The notes under the pieces were generated by a model. The model ran no database searches. It was given only the letters and a program-made list of their open reading frames with translations, and was not told the DNA's origin. Shown here in pieces: positions 1 to 5,259 of a stretch of 9,429 nt of DNA. Positions within the stretch are counted from its first letter, which is position 1; the number at the start of each line of letters is the position of its first letter. Origin of the DNA: an uncultured Lachnospiraceae bacterium (GTDB lineage: Bacteria; Bacillota; Clostridia; Lachnospirales; Lachnospiraceae); the NCBI GenBank assembly GCA_902795625.1, contig CADBLW010000263.1, positions 1 through 9,429 of the forward strand, read 5' to 3'. The position numbers and the translations under genes were made by a program.

Positions 1-15
1 AGCCCCTCGGTTTCG

Positions 16-44
16 TTGACACCGCAGTTGAAGTATGGTAATAT
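16..44 (+). promoter_or_regulatory. Sigma-A promoter of greA (extended -10)
   Basis: A perfect -35 box TTGACA lies at 16-21 and a -10 box TAATAT at 39-44, separated by exactly 17 bases. A TG at 36-37 sits one base before the -10, giving an extended -10. Transcription should begin near 51, leaving a leader of about 88 bases before the greA ATG. No terminator or operator is evident in the leader. The promoter probably serves both greA and the permease gene behind it. Confidence 0.8.
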
Positions 45-138
45 GAAAAGAGTTGAAGAATGATATCGAACGGGCGAAAAACCCGCACAACAGATATAGA
101 AGAATGCAGCAGAACAAGGACAAGGAGATTTGTGTGTA

Positions 139-666
139 ATGAGCGGAAAGCTGACAAAAGAGCAAAAGAAGGCAATCACGGATGGTGATATCAGCAAGAT
201 AAAGGAGGAGCTCTGGAAAATAGCCAATGAGGATAAGCCGATCGTGCTGAAGGCGCTCAGCGAGGCGCGTGCCCAGGGCGACCTCAGCGAGAATGCCGAG
301 TACTCAGCGTCGAAGGCGAAGCTGAGGGCCATGGAGGGTCGGGAGCGCTACCTGAACGGCATTTTGGACAATACCCCGAGATTTGTGGAAATTGCGGGCC
401 CGGATGAGGTTGGCATGAACAATAAGGTGCGGCTGTTCTCGGAGAAGACCGGCCGCGAGATGACGGTCAAGATTGTGACATGGATCCGCGTCAATCCTCT
501 TGATCGGAAGATCAGCCCTGATTCGCCGATCGGGGACGCGGTGTACGGGCATAAGGTGAACGATCGCGTGCTGGTCACTCTCGACAGCGGCGAGACGTAC
601 TATGTAACCATTCTGGATATTGACAAGACAACGGATGACTCTGACGACGCAATCAACTCCTACTGA
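139..666 (+). CDS. greA: Transcription elongation factor GreA
   Basis: GreA enters the secondary channel of a backtracked RNA polymerase and stimulates cleavage of the nascent RNA 3' end, restarting elongation. The 175-residue product shows the N-terminal coiled coil with the family signature ARAQGDLSENAEY at about residues 43-55, including the acidic tip residues (D48, E51) that help coordinate the catalytic Mg2+. The C-terminal FKBP-like domain carries the SPIGDAVYG segment (about 129-137), matching the GreA 'SPIARALIG' motif. It is slightly longer than the usual 158 or so residues because of a short N-terminal extension and a longer loop before the C-terminal domain. ATG at 139 was chosen because AAGGAG at 122-127 is 11 bases upstream; an in-frame TTG at 130 would be only 2 bases from it. 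It is the first gene of a likely two-gene unit with the permease 22 bases downstream. Confidence 0.93.
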   Translation: MSGKLTKEQKKAITDGDISKIKEELWKIANEDKPIVLKALSEARAQGDLSENAEYSASKAKLRAMEGRERYLNGILDNTPRFVEIAGPDEVGMNNKVRLFSEKTGREMTVKIVTWIRVNPLDRKISPDSPIGDAVYGHKVNDRVLVTLDSGETYYVTILDIDKTTDDSDDAINSY

Positions 667-688
667 TCCGCGCCGGGGCAGGTGAGCG

Positions 689-1645
689 ATGAATGATTTC
701 ATTTTCAGTTTGAATGCGACCGTGCCGGTATTTCTTGTGATCGTGCTCGGTTTCGTGCTTCGGAAAATCGGCCTTTTGAACGAGGAATTTGCCCGCGTCG
801 GAGACCGGTTGACATTTCGTGTCACGCTCCCTGTTTTGTTGTTTACGCAGCTTTCCACAGTGGACTGGTCGGAGAGCTTTGATCTGAAATTCTTTTTGTT
901 CTGCGTTATCGCAACGTGCGTCTCATTTGCCGTGATATACGGGCTTTCATGGGCGTTCCTGCGGGACCGCAGCATGGTGGGCACGTACGCGATGGTGAGT
1001 TTCCGCGGAAGCGCCGCGGTCCTCGGGATCGCGTTCGTGTCTAATATCTACAACGGCAGTGTCGGCTTTGCCCCGCTGATGATCGTGGCGGTCGTGCCGT
1101 TCTATAATTTCTTCTCGGTTCTGGCGCTGGCCATCAGTGCGAAGAAGGAGGACAACGTCCGCTTCTCCGCAAAAACGGTCGCGTTCGAAGTGGTCACCAA
1201 CCCGCTGATCCTGGCGGTTCTTCTGGCGATACCCGCCGCACAGCTGCATTGGACGGACTGGCGCGGCATGACGATCCCGTACAAATTCCTGACGAGTGTC
1301 GGCAATATGGCAACACCGCTTGCGCTTTTGGTTCTCGGCGCGGGCTTTGAGCACCGCGAGGCTGTTTCGAAGATGCGCACGGTTCTGTCTGCGGCGTTTA
1401 CGAAGCTTGTGCTTCTGCCGGCAGTGTTTGTGCCGATCGCGGTGTGGCTCGGGTTCCGCAACGAGCAGCTGCTTGCCATCGCGGTGATGCTTGCGTCGCC
1501 GACGACGGTCGCCTGCTACATCATGGCCAAGAACATGAAAAATGACGCGGCCCTCGCCTCGGGGACGGTCCTCGCGGCTACGGTGCTCTCGCCGCTGACG
1601 ATCACGGCCATGGTGTTTATCCTGAGGACGATGGGCTACATCTGA
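689..1645 (+). CDS. AEC (auxin efflux carrier) family transporter
   Basis: This is a 318-residue polytopic membrane protein of the AEC/Mem_trans family, whose bacterial members are secondary carriers for small organic anions such as malate; the substrate here cannot be told. Hydrophobic segments span nearly the whole length, starting at residues 10-27. The N-terminal half has the family-like stretch LTFRVTLPVLLF (about 44-55). The C-terminal half has the conserved MLASPTTVACY segment (about 268-278), followed by an AxASGTVLAAT segment and a final helix, as expected for the two inverted five-helix repeats. The ribosome binding site is poor (AGGTGA at 680-685, only 3 bases from the ATG), so translation may be coupled to greA, whose stop is 22 bases upstream. 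No promoter is visible in the gap. The pairing with greA does not suggest a function. Confidence 0.88.
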   Translation: MNDFIFSLNATVPVFLVIVLGFVLRKIGLLNEEFARVGDRLTFRVTLPVLLFTQLSTVDWSESFDLKFFLFCVIATCVSFAVIYGLSWAFLRDRSMVGTYAMVSFRGSAAVLGIAFVSNIYNGSVGFAPLMIVAVVPFYNFFSVLALAISAKKEDNVRFSAKTVAFEVVTNPLILAVLLAIPAAQLHWTDWRGMTIPYKFLTSVGNMATPLALLVLGAGFEHREAVSKMRTVLSAAFTKLVLLPAVFVPIAVWLGFRNEQLLAIAVMLASPTTVACYIMAKNMKNDAALASGTVLAATVLSPLTITAMVFILRTMGYI

Positions 1646-1673
1646 CGCAAATATGAGCCTGCCCTGCGTTTTT
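1645..1673 (+). terminator. Possible weak terminator after the AEC gene
   Basis: ACGCA at 1645-1649, overlapping the last base of the stop codon, can pair with TGCGT at 1665-1669 across a 15-base loop. A run of five T follows (1669-1673), with more T-rich sequence to 1686. The stem is short and the loop long, so efficiency is doubtful. Its placement between a gene end and the next promoter is its main support. Confidence 0.35.
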
Positions 1674-1676
1674 AGG

Positions 1677-1705
1677 TTGTTTTTTCCTTCGGGGTACTTT
1701 ATAAT
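1677..1705 (+). promoter_or_regulatory. Promoter of the PH-domain gene
   Basis: A perfect -10 box TATAAT (1700-1705) stands 17 bases after TTGTTT (1677-1682), which matches the -35 consensus only in its TTG. Transcription should begin near 1712, giving a leader of about 96 bases before the ATG at 1808. Confidence 0.65.
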
Positions 1706-1721
1706 GGAGTGTAGGCGGGGG

Positions 1722-1778
1722 GATTGCAAATGCTCGTCCGAACGCCTCCGGCGTTCCTGATCTTCCGAGGACGGCAAT
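1722..1778 (+). other. Structured 5' leader of the PH-domain gene
   Basis: The leader contains three nested pairings. ATTGC (1722-1726) pairs with GCAAT (1774-1778), CGTCC (1735-1739) with GGACG (1769-1773), and GAACGCC (1740-1746) with GGCGTTC (1750-1756) around a 3-base loop. CGTCC directly abuts the inner hairpin, so helices may stack. The fold ends 14 bases before the ribosome binding site. I do not recognise it as a known riboswitch class; it could be a cis-regulatory RNA or simply a stable leader. Confidence 0.45.
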
Positions 1779-1807
1779 TCATTCATTGACAGAAAGGGGT
1801 TTTGATC

Positions 1808-2278
1808 ATGGTTGATTTGGAGAATGAAGAAATACTGTGGAAAGACAGAAAGCACTGGATGTGGTTTCCGTTTTCCTTTACAAGATACTCCGTGACGAAG
1901 GAGCATCTCAATCAGGAAATCGGCTTCTTTAAGACGATCTACGAGGAGACGCTTCTCTATCGTATCGTGGACGTACGTCTGGTCCGCACCTTCGGCCAGA
2001 AGATCTTCGGCACCGGCACGGTTCAGGTGTTCAACCGCGTGGATACGGAGAAGATGATCGAGTTGAAGAACATCAAGAAGCCGAAGATGGTGAAGAAGCT
2101 GATCTCGCAGCTTGTGGAGCAGGTGCGCAACGAGAAGAAGGTTGTCGGCAAGGAGTTCTACGGCATGATGGGCGGCGGAATGCACATGATGCCCGACCTC
2201 GACGGCGACGGATTGCCGGATATGCCCGATATGCCCGATTTTGACGGCGACGGCGAGCCCGACGGACCGGAACATTGA
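1808..2278 (+). CDS. Bacterial PH-domain protein with DxDGDG tail
   Basis: The 156-residue product resembles bacterial pleckstrin-homology (bPH2/DUF304, YdbS-like) proteins. About residues 8-95 read as the PH-like beta barrel: an EEILWKDRKHW opening, a 'FTRYSVTKEHL' strand, the hallmark EETLLYRIVDVR (46-57) and FGTGTVQVF (67-75), ending in LKNIKKP (86-92) and a terminal helix (93-112). No transmembrane segment or signal peptide is seen, so it is probably cytoplasmic; the role of such soluble bPH proteins is mostly unknown. A Gly/Met-rich stretch (119-128) leads to a tail with two copies of D-x-D-G-D-G-x-P-D (130-138 and 144-152), like thrombospondin type 3 calcium loops, joined by a short MPD repeat. 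ATG 1808 was chosen because AAAGGGG at 1793-1799 is 8 bases upstream; a TTG at 1802 fits worse. It has its own promoter and is probably monocistronic. Confidence 0.75.
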   Translation: MVDLENEEILWKDRKHWMWFPFSFTRYSVTKEHLNQEIGFFKTIYEETLLYRIVDVRLVRTFGQKIFGTGTVQVFNRVDTEKMIELKNIKKPKMVKKLISQLVEQVRNEKKVVGKEFYGMMGGGMHMMPDLDGDGLPDMPDMPDFDGDGEPDGPEH

Positions 2279-2316
2279 TCGCGGTCGTATTTTCCGGGAA
2301 GGTGTTATCTTTTCTA

Positions 2317-2345
2317 TTGACAAACCTGTTACGGTGGAATATGAT
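2317..2345 (+). promoter_or_regulatory. Promoter of acpP
   Basis: TTGACA (2317-2322) and TATGAT (2340-2345) are separated by exactly 17 bases, a near-consensus sigma-A promoter. The start of transcription is expected at about 2351-2353, inside the palindrome described separately. This gives acpP strong expression independent of the upstream PH-domain gene. Confidence 0.82.
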
Positions 2346-2350
2346 TCATT

Positions 2351-2367
2351 CGGTACGAGACGTACCG
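2351..2367 (+). promoter_or_regulatory. Perfect palindrome at the acpP transcription start
   Basis: CGGTACG (2351-2357) and CGTACCG (2361-2367) are perfect inverted repeats around AGA. The element begins 5 bases after the -10 box, so it covers about +1 to +16. It could be an operator for a dimeric regulator, for example one sensing fatty-acid metabolism, or a 5'-terminal stem-loop that protects the mRNA. It does not look like the FapR operator as I recall it. Confidence 0.6.
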
Positions 2368-2398
2368 GCATCTATTTTGCATTCAAAGGAGTAAGACT

Positions 2399-2629
2399 AT
2401 GTTCGAAAAGATTCTGGAGATCCTGCAGAACCAGCTCAACATCGATGTGACCGGCGTTACGGAGGAGACTTCGTTCCGCGATGACCTTCGCATTGATTCC
2501 CTGGATCTGTATGAAGTTGTTACGGCGCTCGAGGATGAGTACGGCATTGAGATCCAGCCGGAAGACCTTGACGGTATCGTGACGATCGGAGATGTTGTTA
2601 AGTATCTCGCTGACAATGGAATCGAGTGA
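2399..2629 (+). CDS. acpP: Acyl carrier protein
   Basis: This 76-residue acidic protein carries growing acyl chains as thioesters on a 4'-phosphopantetheine arm during type II fatty acid synthesis in the cytoplasm. The attachment motif is RIDSLDLYE, with Ser34 as the modified serine, followed by the recognition helix VVTALEDEYGIEI and the closing TIGDVVKYL helix; length and layout are typical. AAAGGAG (2385-2391) lies 7 bases before the ATG, a strong ribosome binding site. The gene stands alone between its own promoter and a strong terminator, with no fab or pks genes in the window. It is therefore either the housekeeping carrier encoded outside the fab cluster or a second, specialised carrier. 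The residue before DSL is Ile where many fatty-acid carriers have Ala, which is a mild difference. Confidence 0.88.
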   Translation: MFEKILEILQNQLNIDVTGVTEETSFRDDLRIDSLDLYEVVTALEDEYGIEIQPEDLDGIVTIGDVVKYLADNGIE

Positions 2630-2680
2630 TCGGTGAGCCGGAGTGTGGTCCGGCGTGACAATGAAACAGTAAACTAAAAG

Positions 2681-2718
2681 GACGGCACAATCCGCAGTGG
2701 TTGTGCCGTCTTTCTTTT
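2681..2718 (+). terminator. Rho-independent terminator of acpP
   Basis: GACGGCACAA (2681-2690) and TTGTGCCGTC (2701-2710) form a perfect 10-base stem with a 10-base loop, followed directly by TTTCTTTT (2711-2718). It starts 51 bases after the acpP stop and is one of the clearest signals in the window. Confidence 0.93.
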
Positions 2719-2885
2719 GCGCTAAGCGAGAGCAATCCCGCCGCTGAAGGGCGGCGCTGGTGCGAAAACGCCCTCGCGAAAGTAATGCTTTCGCGAGACG
2801 AATTCGCACCAGCGAAAGCGTACGATGTACGCGACGGGATTGCCGAGCGCACGTATATGAGCAAACCGAATGTAATGAGGTTTGC
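2718..2885. other. Nested inverted-repeat element (four-way junction fold)
   Basis: This gene-free stretch is made almost entirely of perfect inverted repeats. An outer stem GCAATCCCG (2732-2740) / CGGGATTGC (2835-2843) encloses three arms. Arm one is CCGC (2741-2744) / GCGG (2751-2754). Arm two is a 12-base stem (2755-2766 with 2803-2814) whose tip is a second hairpin, CTCGCGAAAG (2773-2782) / CTTTCGCGAG (2788-2797). Arm three is GCGTAC (2818-2823) / GTACGC (2827-2832). The outer stem can extend through TGCGCT (2718-2723) / AGCGCA (2846-2851), and a further hairpin GCAAACC (2861-2867) / GGTTTGC (2879-2885) follows. Helices abut without spare bases at 2740/2741 and 2754/2755, which argues for a real fold. 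It may be a structured noncoding RNA (strand unknown) or a dispersed intergenic repeat. No promoter of its own was identified. Confidence 0.7.
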
Positions 2886-2898
2886 GAATTGAATCCGC

Positions 2899-2941
2899 GG
2901 AAAATAAGAAAACACCCTCGCGAAACACTTTTTCGCGAGGG
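2899..2941 (-). terminator. Terminator of the first lipoprotein gene (minus strand)
   Basis: CCCTCGCGAAA (2915-2925) and TTTCGCGAGGG (2931-2941) form a perfect 11-base stem with loop CACTT. On the minus strand the stem is followed by TGTTTTCTTATTTTCC (complement of 2899-2914). It begins 9 bases past the stop codon of the lipoprotein gene. The stem sequence is nearly the same as the hairpin tip at 2773-2797. Confidence 0.85.
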
Positions 2942-2950
2942 CGTTGAAAA

Positions 2951-4030
2951 TCATGATTCCTCTGTCTCTTCTTCACCGGGTTCCTCCGGTTCCGGAAGCT
3001 CCACGGGCGGGCCCTGGGTGAGGTCCTCAAGCACGTGGGAAGCGCCGTCCTGTGCGTCTTCCGCTGTGGTAACCTCCTGCGTCCGAGCGGCCTCCGCGAC
3101 AGGATACTGATCGCGGGGAAGTACCGTGACGGTCAGGTCGTCGATGTAGTAGGAGCAGTACAGACCGACGCTGTTGGGCGTTTCATCGTAGGTGCCGATG
3201 AGAATGCAGCCGGCGGGCGCATCGGAATTGCGCACAGTGACATAGAAGACACACTCGGTCCAGGTGTCGCGGGGAACGCGAACGGAGTTGCATTTTACGA
3301 AGCGCTCCTGCTCCTGCATCACGGGATTGCCGTCCTTGTCGAGGGTCTTTAAGCCGTCCTTGCGGTTGTAGGTGTAGTCCATCACCTTCTCGGTGTGGTA
3401 GGCGTCGTACGCCGTAAAATTGATCGCCTCCGGCGCGCCGAAGCCCTCGTCCTCGTAATAGACCATACAGCGCACGCAGATCACGTGATCGACCAGATTG
3501 TTGAAGGTGATGCCGTTGTTCATGCTCAGCTTCAGGCCGAAGCCGCTGAGGCCGTGGTATTCCTGCTTGCGGCGGGAAACCTTGACGGAGTAGTAGCCCG
3601 AGTATGCCATGCGGTCGGTGGTGTAGATCTCCGCCTCGTTGCAGACATTGTCCGGCGAGAGGCGGTTGCCGAGGTCGCGCTCAAAATTGTTGGCGTAGAG
3701 CATTTGTCCCGGAACCACCGCGGCAGTCTGAACAAGCTTGCCATTGAAATCCCAGTACGCCATGGCGTTGTACCAGCCGTCGCGCAGCTCGGAGATATCC
3801 GGTGTGGGCGTGGGCGGTACGGGAGTCGGTGTCGGGGTCACGACCGGTGTCAGAGGGCCGGTCGGTGCCTCGGTCGGCGTCGGAGTCGGCGAGAACGCCT
3901 CGGGAGTCGGGGTCAGTCCGGCGAGATCCTCCGAGCCCGGAAGACCTGCGCAGGCACAGAGAATAAGCGCCAGGCAAAGAGCCAGCGCCGACAGGGTGAG
4001 TGTCTTCATTTTCCGTGCTGTGGTCTTCAT
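2951..4030 (-). CDS. Putative carbohydrate-binding lipoprotein (CBM-like domain)
   Basis: This is a 359-residue predicted lipoprotein. A basic N-terminus and hydrophobic stretch (about 10-26) end in the lipobox L-C-A-C with Cys27 as the lipid-anchored residue; Cys at -2 is unusual. A Thr/Pro linker (about 40-79) of TPTP units spaces the anchor from a beta-rich domain (about 108-305). That domain has the layout of CBM4/9-like galactose-binding folds: an opening NNFE segment (114-117), a central SGYYSVKVS strand (144-152), a W-x-E-C strand near 257-260, and a closing YYIDDLTVTV strand (294-303). A Glu/Pro-rich acidic tail ends the protein. No catalytic domain is seen, so it probably displays a ligand-binding module on the outer face of the membrane; the ligand is unknown. 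ATG 4030 was chosen because AAGGAG (minus strand, 4042-4037) is 6 bases upstream; a TTG three bases earlier would be too close. No good promoter is visible directly upstream. Confidence 0.72.
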   Translation of the reverse strand: MKTTARKMKTLTLSALALCLALILCACAGLPGSEDLAGLTPTPEAFSPTPTPTEAPTGPLTPVVTPTPTPVPPTPTPDISELRDGWYNAMAYWDFNGKLVQTAAVVPGQMLYANNFERDLGNRLSPDNVCNEAEIYTTDRMAYSGYYSVKVSRRKQEYHGLSGFGLKLSMNNGITFNNLVDHVICVRCMVYYEDEGFGAPEAINFTAYDAYHTEKVMDYTYNRKDGLKTLDKDGNPVMQEQERFVKCNSVRVPRDTWTECVFYVTVRNSDAPAGCILIGTYDETPNSVGLYCSYYIDDLTVTVLPRDQYPVAEAARTQEVTTAEDAQDGASHVLEDLTQGPPVELPEPEEPGEEETEES

Positions 4031-4036
4031 CAAATA

Positions 4037-4122
4037 CTCCTTGAAATGCTTCCGGGTTTGCTCCGGTCTTTCACAAAAACTCCCCGGAATGCTTCCGGGT
4101 CAGTCTCGGTCTTTCACAAAAG
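4037..4122. repeat. 43-base tandem duplication upstream of the lipoprotein gene
   Basis: Positions 4037-4079 and 4080-4122 are two head-to-tail 43-base units, identical at about 34 of 43 positions. Both share ATGCTTCCGGGT and GGTCTTTCACAAAA. On the minus strand each unit ends in a Shine-Dalgarno-like run: AAGGAG in the unit next to the gene, which is the working ribosome binding site, and GGGGAG in the outer copy. The outer copy looks like a leftover duplicate of the gene's 5' leader. Confidence 0.85.
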
Positions 4123-4157
4123 GAGTGGGTCAGTGAGAATTGTCCCACTGACCCACT
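4117..4157 (-). terminator. Hairpin/terminator after the second lipoprotein gene (minus strand)
   Basis: AGTGGGTCAGTG (4124-4135) and CACTGACCCACT (4146-4157) form a perfect 12-base stem with a 10-base loop. On the minus strand the stem is followed by CCTTTTGTG, a short T run, so it is a moderate rho-independent terminator. It lies 33 bases past the stop of the upstream lipoprotein gene. Partial read-through may be how the next lipoprotein gene is expressed, since that gene lacks an obvious promoter. Confidence 0.65.
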
Positions 4158-4172
4158 TAGAGGTCTCAGGAT

Positions 4173-4186
4173 TCCCCGATCGGGGA
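4173..4186. repeat. 14-base perfect palindrome
   Basis: TCCCCGATCGGGGA is a perfect palindrome 4 bases past the stop of the second lipoprotein gene. With no loop or T run it is unlikely to terminate transcription by itself. It could be a protein-binding site or chance. Confidence 0.45.
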
Positions 4187-4190
4187 GCGA

Positions 4191-5015
4191 TTACTCTTCG
4201 CCTTCCTCAGCAGGCTTATGCTCTTCCCAGTAAGCGTTGAATGCTTCAAAATCGCCTACGCCGTCGCAAAGCGTGATGGAAAGGTTGTCGATCAAAATGT
4301 CTTCCTTGCCGGTTCCGTCCGCGCACTCGAAGTAGATCTGAGCGGTGGAAGCGTTGGTCTCGGGATCAACATAGATATCATCCGGAAGGAATACAGTGCC
4401 TTCGCAGTGGATCCACTCGCCGTTTGCGGAAGTACCCGTAATACGGTTGTAAGCAGGATACTGGGTGGAGTGCTTTCCGGCTTCCTTGTCCTTCCAAGCC
4501 TCAAACTTGGTCGTCAGGGAAACGAGCATCTCGGTAACGCCTTCCTTCTGGGACTCGCACTTCGCGTCGAAACTGATCTTGAAGCCCTTGCCGTACCACT
4601 TCTGGTCAACCGTGATCGCGATACCGTTCCAGTTAGCGGTTCTGCCGGTAGCAACGAGGCAGTTCGTGCCGTCCTTGCCCTGGCCTGCGCCGATGGCAGC
4701 CATTCCTGCACCGACCTGGTCGAAGAGCAGGTACTGGAGCTTCGGATCAACAGCGATCGCGCTTACGATCTCTTCGGACTTGTCCTTCAGCAGAAGACCT
4801 TCGGGAGCGGTATCAAAATCGCTCTTGAAGTAGCAGTTCGGGTCCGGAGTCGGTGTCGGCGACGGAGTCGGCGAATCGGTCGGAGCCGGTGTGTTGGTTG
4901 CCGGCGGAGTCGTAGGCGTCGTTCCCGAATCCGAAGGTGTATTGTTCGCGCTGCCGCAGGCGGCAAGCATGCCGACAATAAGAACCAGTGTCAGCAATAA
5001 CGCAATTTTCTTCAT
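4191..5015 (-). CDS. Putative carbohydrate-binding lipoprotein (CBM4/9/22-like)
   Basis: This 274-residue predicted lipoprotein has a classical signal with lipobox L-A-A-C (17-20), Cys20 being the lipidated residue. A Thr/Pro/Ser linker (about 26-58) follows, then a beta-sandwich (about 60-250). GRTANWNGIAI (124-134) closely resembles the 'GRT-x-x-W-x-G' strand of CBM4/9 and CBM22 modules, and DILIDNLSI (239-247) matches their closing strand. A short Glu-rich tail ends the protein. No catalytic domain is present. The design matches the neighbouring lipoprotein gene on the same strand, so the two may be diverged paralogues or partners showing glycan-binding domains at the membrane. AGGAGG (minus strand, 5029-5024) lies 8 bases before the ATG, and the gene has its own strong promoter. 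It could equally bind a non-carbohydrate ligand, as the fold alone does not prove sugar binding. Confidence 0.78.
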   Translation of the reverse strand: MKKIALLLTLVLIVGMLAACGSANNTPSDSGTTPTTPPATNTPAPTDSPTPSPTPTPDPNCYFKSDFDTAPEGLLLKDKSEEIVSAIAVDPKLQYLLFDQVGAGMAAIGAGQGKDGTNCLVATGRTANWNGIAITVDQKWYGKGFKISFDAKCESQKEGVTEMLVSLTTKFEAWKDKEAGKHSTQYPAYNRITGTSANGEWIHCEGTVFLPDDIYVDPETNASTAQIYFECADGTGKEDILIDNLSITLCDGVGDFEAFNAYWEEHKPAEEGEE

Positions 5016-5054
5016 GAAAAATACCTCCTGTTGTTTTCAATTATGAAACCCCGT

Positions 5055-5074
5055 GTATGAACGGTACTTCATAC
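5055..5074 (-). promoter_or_regulatory. Palindrome at the lipoprotein transcription start
   Basis: GTATGAA (5055-5061) and TTCATAC (5068-5074) are perfect inverted repeats around CGGTAC. The element begins about 7 bases past the minus-strand -10 box, at the expected transcription start. It could be an operator or a 5'-terminal hairpin of the mRNA. Confidence 0.5.
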
Positions 5075-5081
5075 TGCCAAA

Positions 5082-5110
5082 AGAATAGCATTTTCCCTCA
5101 AAAATGTCAA
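5082..5110 (-). promoter_or_regulatory. Promoter of the second lipoprotein gene (extended -10)
   Basis: On the minus strand a perfect TTGACA (complement of 5105-5110) stands 17 bases before TATTCT (complement of 5082-5087), with TG one base ahead of the -10. Transcription should start near 5075, leaving a leader of about 60 bases. It is divergent from the dapF promoter, with about 40 bases between the two -35 boxes. Confidence 0.82.
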
Positions 5111-5151
5111 TACTGCGGCGCCTCCGCGGTCGCGCATACGCGCGCGTTGAC

Positions 5152-5180
5152 TTGACTTTTTCCATTTTTACGGGTAAAAT
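5152..5180 (+). promoter_or_regulatory. Promoter of dapF
   Basis: TTGACT (5152-5157) and TAAAAT (5175-5180) are 17 bases apart, each one base from consensus. A second overlapping TTGACT at 5147-5152 would give a 22-base spacer and is not needed. Transcription should begin near 5187, leaving about 73 bases before the dapF ATG. It may drive the whole dapF-hydrolase-cohesin run. Confidence 0.72.
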
Positions 5181-5259
5181 GCAGATGTTTTATGATAGAG
5201 TACCATGCCCTTATTGTCGGAAGACGGAAAATGGCATCGGAGAGGACGGTATCGGACGG

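Noticed and set aside
947..2371. Long open frame on the minus strand opposite the AEC and PH-domain genes
   Set aside because: Its product is Arg/His-rich without domain-like features, and it lies antisense to two genes with clear family signatures; it is a shadow of their codon bias.
2701..3110. Short open frames on both strands across the structured element
   Set aside because: They follow the inverted repeats, have no ribosome binding sites or recognisable products, and some cross the terminators.
4173..4186. 14-base palindrome as a transcription terminator
   Set aside because: It has no loop and no T run; the 12-base stem at 4124-4157 is the better terminator.
5104..5259. In-frame 52-codon N-terminal extension of dapF starting at ATG 5104
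   Set aside because: It overlaps the -35 and -10 boxes of the dapF promoter, has no ribosome binding site, and DapF homology begins at ATG 5260.
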